Source of the DNA: an uncultured Opitutaceae bacterium
GTDB taxonomy: Bacteria; Verrucomicrobiota; Verrucomicrobiae; Opitutales; Opitutaceae
DNA: 15,575 bases
Direction: 5' to 3'
Assembly: GCA_946482625.1 (NCBI GenBank)
Contig: CAMLSH010000031.1
Span: forward strand, 1 to 15,575
In this document: one piece after another, positions 13,545 through 15,575 of the stretch
Position numbering within the stretch: the stretch's first letter is position 1
Layout of the letters: each line of letters opens with the position of its first letter
The notes under the pieces: generated by a model
The model's input: only the letters and a program-made list of their open reading frames with translations
What the model was told of the DNA's origin: nothing
The model's database searches: none
Position numbers and translations under genes: made by a program

Positions 13545-14975
13545 ATGAAAACAAACCGCACGTCCCTGTTATTCACTGGAATCGTTTTCCTGCTCGGCGC
13601 ACTCGCTTCGTTGCGAGCCGTGGAGCCGACCCTCTCAATGCCTGCCGATCCCGAAAGTCCCGCCGCGAAGGAGAAACGGCTCGAATGGTTCCGACACGAC
13701 AAGTTCGGGCTCTTCATTCACTGGGGGCTCTATTCTATTCCGGCCGGCTATTGGAAGGGGGAACGGTCGCCTGGTATTGGCGAATGGGTGATGCACCGCA
13801 TGCGGATTCCGGTGACGGAGTATGCTCAACTCGCGAAACAGTTTAACCCGGTGAAGTTCGACGCCGATGCCTGGGCGCAGCTGGCCCAGGACGCGGGCAT
13901 GAAGTACGTGGTGATCACCTCGAAGCACCACGACGGCTTCGCGCTTTTTAAGTCGCACGTGAGCCCATTCAACGTTGTGGACGCCACGCCTTTCAAGCGC
14001 GACATCGTCAAGGAACTCGCCGCGGCCTGCGCGAAACGCGGACTGCGTTTTGGCGTTTACTACTCGCAGTCGCAGGACTGGCACGAGCGCGGAGGTACCG
14101 GCAACAACTGGGATTTCCCGGAGAATCCGGTCAAGGACAAGGACGGCTCGTACGACGAGTACCTCCAGAAAAAGGTGGAGCCACAGCTGCGCGAGCTGCT
14201 CACAAACTACGGCCCGATCTGTCTCATCTGGTTCGATACGCCGCAACTGATGACGGGCGACCGTCCGAAGCGCCTCACCGACATCGTCCGCACGCTGCAG
14301 CCCTCCACGCTCATCGATGGCCGGCTCGGCAAGGTGGGCGATTACATGAGCACCGGAGACAACGTCATCCCGCCCAAAGCCTCCGATGAAGCCTTCGAAG
14401 TTCCCGCGACGCTCAACCACACGTGGGGCTATCGCACCGACGACCATAACTGGAAGTCACCCGGTGAGCTTGTGTTCAAACTCGTCGATATCGTGTCCAA
14501 AGGCGGCAACTACCTACTCAACGTCGGTCCGACGGCCGAGGGCGTCATTCCGCAGCCCAGTCAGGATAACCTCCGCGAAGTCGGCGCCTGGCTGAAGGCA
14601 AATGGCGAGGCTATCTACGGCGCAGGGCGTTCTCCCTTTGGCGAAGAGTTCGGCGAACCGGCATCCACGCTCAAGGACCGCCTCGGAAAGCCCGTGTTTC
14701 TTGCCTTCAATAACTGGCGCTGCACGACCAAGCCCGGGAAACTTTATTTCACGCTCTTCCATGTCGAACGCGACGGCCAGAACGGCGTCTTCACGTTGCC
14801 GGATTTCAAAAACAAAATCACGACGGTCTATAAACTCACCGATGCCAAGCGCACACCGCTGGACGTGAAGACAGCGGCTGACGGACGTCGCTTCATCAAC
14901 CCGGAGCGCTGGGTCAACGACTCGGTCGGCACGATCTACGTGGTGGAAATCGAAGGCGACAGCGTCGTGCGTTGA
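13545..14975 (+). CDS. Secreted GH29 alpha-L-fucosidase
   Basis: Retaining exo-glycosidase releasing terminal L-fucose. The 476-residue product starts with a signal peptide (MKTNRTSLLF, hydrophobic core, likely cleavage after LRA at 25). The GH29 catalytic barrel spans roughly 40-360, with EWFRHDKFGLFIHWG (47-61), GEWVMHRM (79-86) and KHHDGFALF (127-135). The nucleophile Asp231 is in LIWFD, and GGNYLLNVGPT is at 320-330. A C-terminal beta-sandwich occupies about 370-476. The acid/base residue varies between GH29 subfamilies and was not assigned. Length and motifs are complete with no sign of decay. It is divergent from the alginate-lyase-like gene and convergent with the GH2 gene. No Shine-Dalgarno sequence; the leader before ATG 13545 is pyrimidine-rich. 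The presence of this enzyme is the best clue that the target glycan carries fucose. Confidence 0.95.
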   Translation: MKTNRTSLLFTGIVFLLGALASLRAVEPTLSMPADPESPAAKEKRLEWFRHDKFGLFIHWGLYSIPAGYWKGERSPGIGEWVMHRMRIPVTEYAQLAKQFNPVKFDADAWAQLAQDAGMKYVVITSKHHDGFALFKSHVSPFNVVDATPFKRDIVKELAAACAKRGLRFGVYYSQSQDWHERGGTGNNWDFPENPVKDKDGSYDEYLQKKVEPQLRELLTNYGPICLIWFDTPQLMTGDRPKRLTDIVRTLQPSTLIDGRLGKVGDYMSTGDNVIPPKASDEAFEVPATLNHTWGYRTDDHNWKSPGELVFKLVDIVSKGGNYLLNVGPTAEGVIPQPSQDNLREVGAWLKANGEAIYGAGRSPFGEEFGEPASTLKDRLGKPVFLAFNNWRCTTKPGKLYFTLFHVERDGQNGVFTLPDFKNKITTVYKLTDAKRTPLDVKTAADGRRFINPERWVNDSVGTIYVVEIEGDSVVR

Positions 14976-15358
14976 TCCGCCGCGAAGACAGGCGGGCTGC
15001 CGACCATCGTTCGCTGCCGAGGAAAATGGTTTCCCTGTTTCCGAGACGAGCAACTCGCGCAGGTAACTGCCGTGCGGATGGATGCTGGGAGCAGCTTGAT
15101 GCGCGTGGGATTGCCCGCGCCGTCTTCGCAGCACCGCGCGTGAATCGGCGGCGTTAAAGCGGGCCACGGTATACCCGCCGTGGCCCGCCCGATAACACCA
15201 ATCCAAACACAATCGATGGACTGGCAGGTTGGAGCGCGCGCAGGCGAATGCCTTTTCCCCGAGCGATTGGGCAGACCCCTAAATTCGGTACACGCCGGCA
15301 AAAACGCGCGACGACCTTGTCTGCGCGGCGCCGTTGCAGAGCTCCGGTGGTATCTGAA
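14976..15358. other. Convergent intergenic region
   Basis: This 383-base stretch lies between the fucosidase stop and the stop of the minus-strand GH2 gene. It contains a strong hairpin (15159-15188) and a weak stem, CCGCC/GGCGG, at 14977-14981 and 14991-14995 just after the fucosidase stop. Open frames here on both strands show no family resemblance, and one of them runs into the GH2 coding sequence from the opposite strand. I see no gene. Confidence 0.6.
15159..15188. terminator. Strong hairpin, likely terminator of the GH2 gene
   Basis: GCGGGCCACGG (15159-15169) pairs perfectly with CCGTGGCCCGC (15178-15188): an 11-base GC-rich stem with an 8-base loop. On the minus strand the stem is followed by TTTAACG, a short T run, which suits termination of the GH2 gene ending 170 bases upstream at 15359. 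On the plus strand no T run follows. The stem is certain; its function is inferred. Confidence 0.55.
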
Positions 15359-15575
15359 TCAGCGGCTGCGCAAGGTAAGTACGGCGGGCGCCAAGCCGGA
15401 GGATTCGGCCCTCAACGAAATCGTGCCTCCCGTGAAGGTTGTTTGGACGATGGCTTGAGCGAGGCCATTGAATGCGGAGCGGGTGTTCGCTTTGTCAGGC
15501 TCATGGCTGCTGGGGTCGCCGTTGCCGACGCCGATTATCTTCGCGGGCCCGGTGAGCGTGAAGGTGATGTTGTTG
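15359..15575 (-). CDS. C-terminal end of a GH2 beta-galactosidase-like glycoside hydrolase (partial)
   Basis: The minus strand is open from the window edge to a TGA at 15361-15359, encoding the last 71 residues of a protein. They read as the terminal Ig-like beta-sandwich domain of GH2 enzymes: NNITFTLTGPAKIIGV begins it, followed by GNGDPSSHEPDK and then AFNGLAQAIVQ. The sequence ends with TISLRAESSGLAPA and a final strand. The GNGDP/SHE and FNGLAQ motifs are characteristic of the C-terminal domain of beta-galactosidase-type GH2 proteins. The catalytic domains lie outside the window, so activity cannot be judged. It converges on the fucosidase gene. If it is a beta-galactosidase, it adds galactose removal to the locus. 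Confidence 0.82.
   Translation of the reverse strand, partial: NNITFTLTGPAKIIGVGNGDPSSHEPDKANTRSAFNGLAQAIVQTTFTGGTISLRAESSGLAPAVLTLRSR

Noticed and set aside
14936..15301. Minus-strand frame of 121 codons downstream of the GH2 stop
   Set aside because: It is Cys/Pro/Arg-rich, crosses the 11-bp hairpin and overlaps the fucosidase 3' end; it looks like noncoding DNA.
15180..15458. Plus-strand frame of 92 codons near the right edge
   Set aside because: It overlaps the C-terminal GH2 coding sequence on the opposite strand and shows no family resemblance.

Overview
The window is a carbohydrate-utilisation locus from a GC-rich bacterium, most likely a Verrucomicrobiota member of the Opitutaceae type. 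That placement is inference. It rests on a polysaccharide gene cluster without SusC/SusD genes, gene starts that lack Shine-Dalgarno sequences, a LacI-family regulator at the head of the cluster, an alginate_lyase-superfamily protein with the YWWPDP motif, and a lyase-like domain joined to WA..P.AA..W helical repeats. No rRNA, tRNA, CRISPR array, insertion sequence or phage gene was seen.

Left edge (1-3069): the last 21 codons of an unidentified plus-strand gene, a short convergent gap with a small hairpin, then two minus-strand genes. These are a secreted PQQ-type sugar dehydrogenase with a C-terminal cytochrome c domain and, upstream of it, a LacI-family regulator. A 537-base divergent region (3070-3606) separates the regulator from a plus-strand operon.

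Centre (3607-9659): a compact plus-strand operon encodes a sodium:solute symporter, a D-2-hydroxyacid dehydrogenase, a Tat-type exported GH28-like beta-helix protein, and a secreted polysaccharide-lyase-like jelly-roll protein with a helical-repeat tail. A doubtful 38-codon ORF bridges the first two genes with ATGA overlaps at both ends.

Right (9756-15575): a convergent minus-strand pair (GH31 glycosidase and alginate_lyase-superfamily protein) is transcribed away from a plus-strand GH29 alpha-L-fucosidase. At the right edge is the C-terminal tail of a minus-strand GH2 beta-galactosidase-like enzyme.

Working model (inference): exported enzymes remove fucose, galactose and a GH31-type alpha-sugar, and cut a uronate-containing backbone, of a complex plant or algal glycan. 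The symporter would import the products and the dehydrogenase would process one of them. The LacI-type protein may control both divergent promoters: an identical 11-base sequence, GCTTAACGATA, lies in the regulator/symporter intergenic region and in the alginate-lyase-like/fucosidase intergenic region. The combination is typical of the lineage rather than clearly a new kind of system. The most unusual items are the shared motif, the GH28-like protein lacking canonical catalytic residues, and the lyase/helical-repeat fusion.
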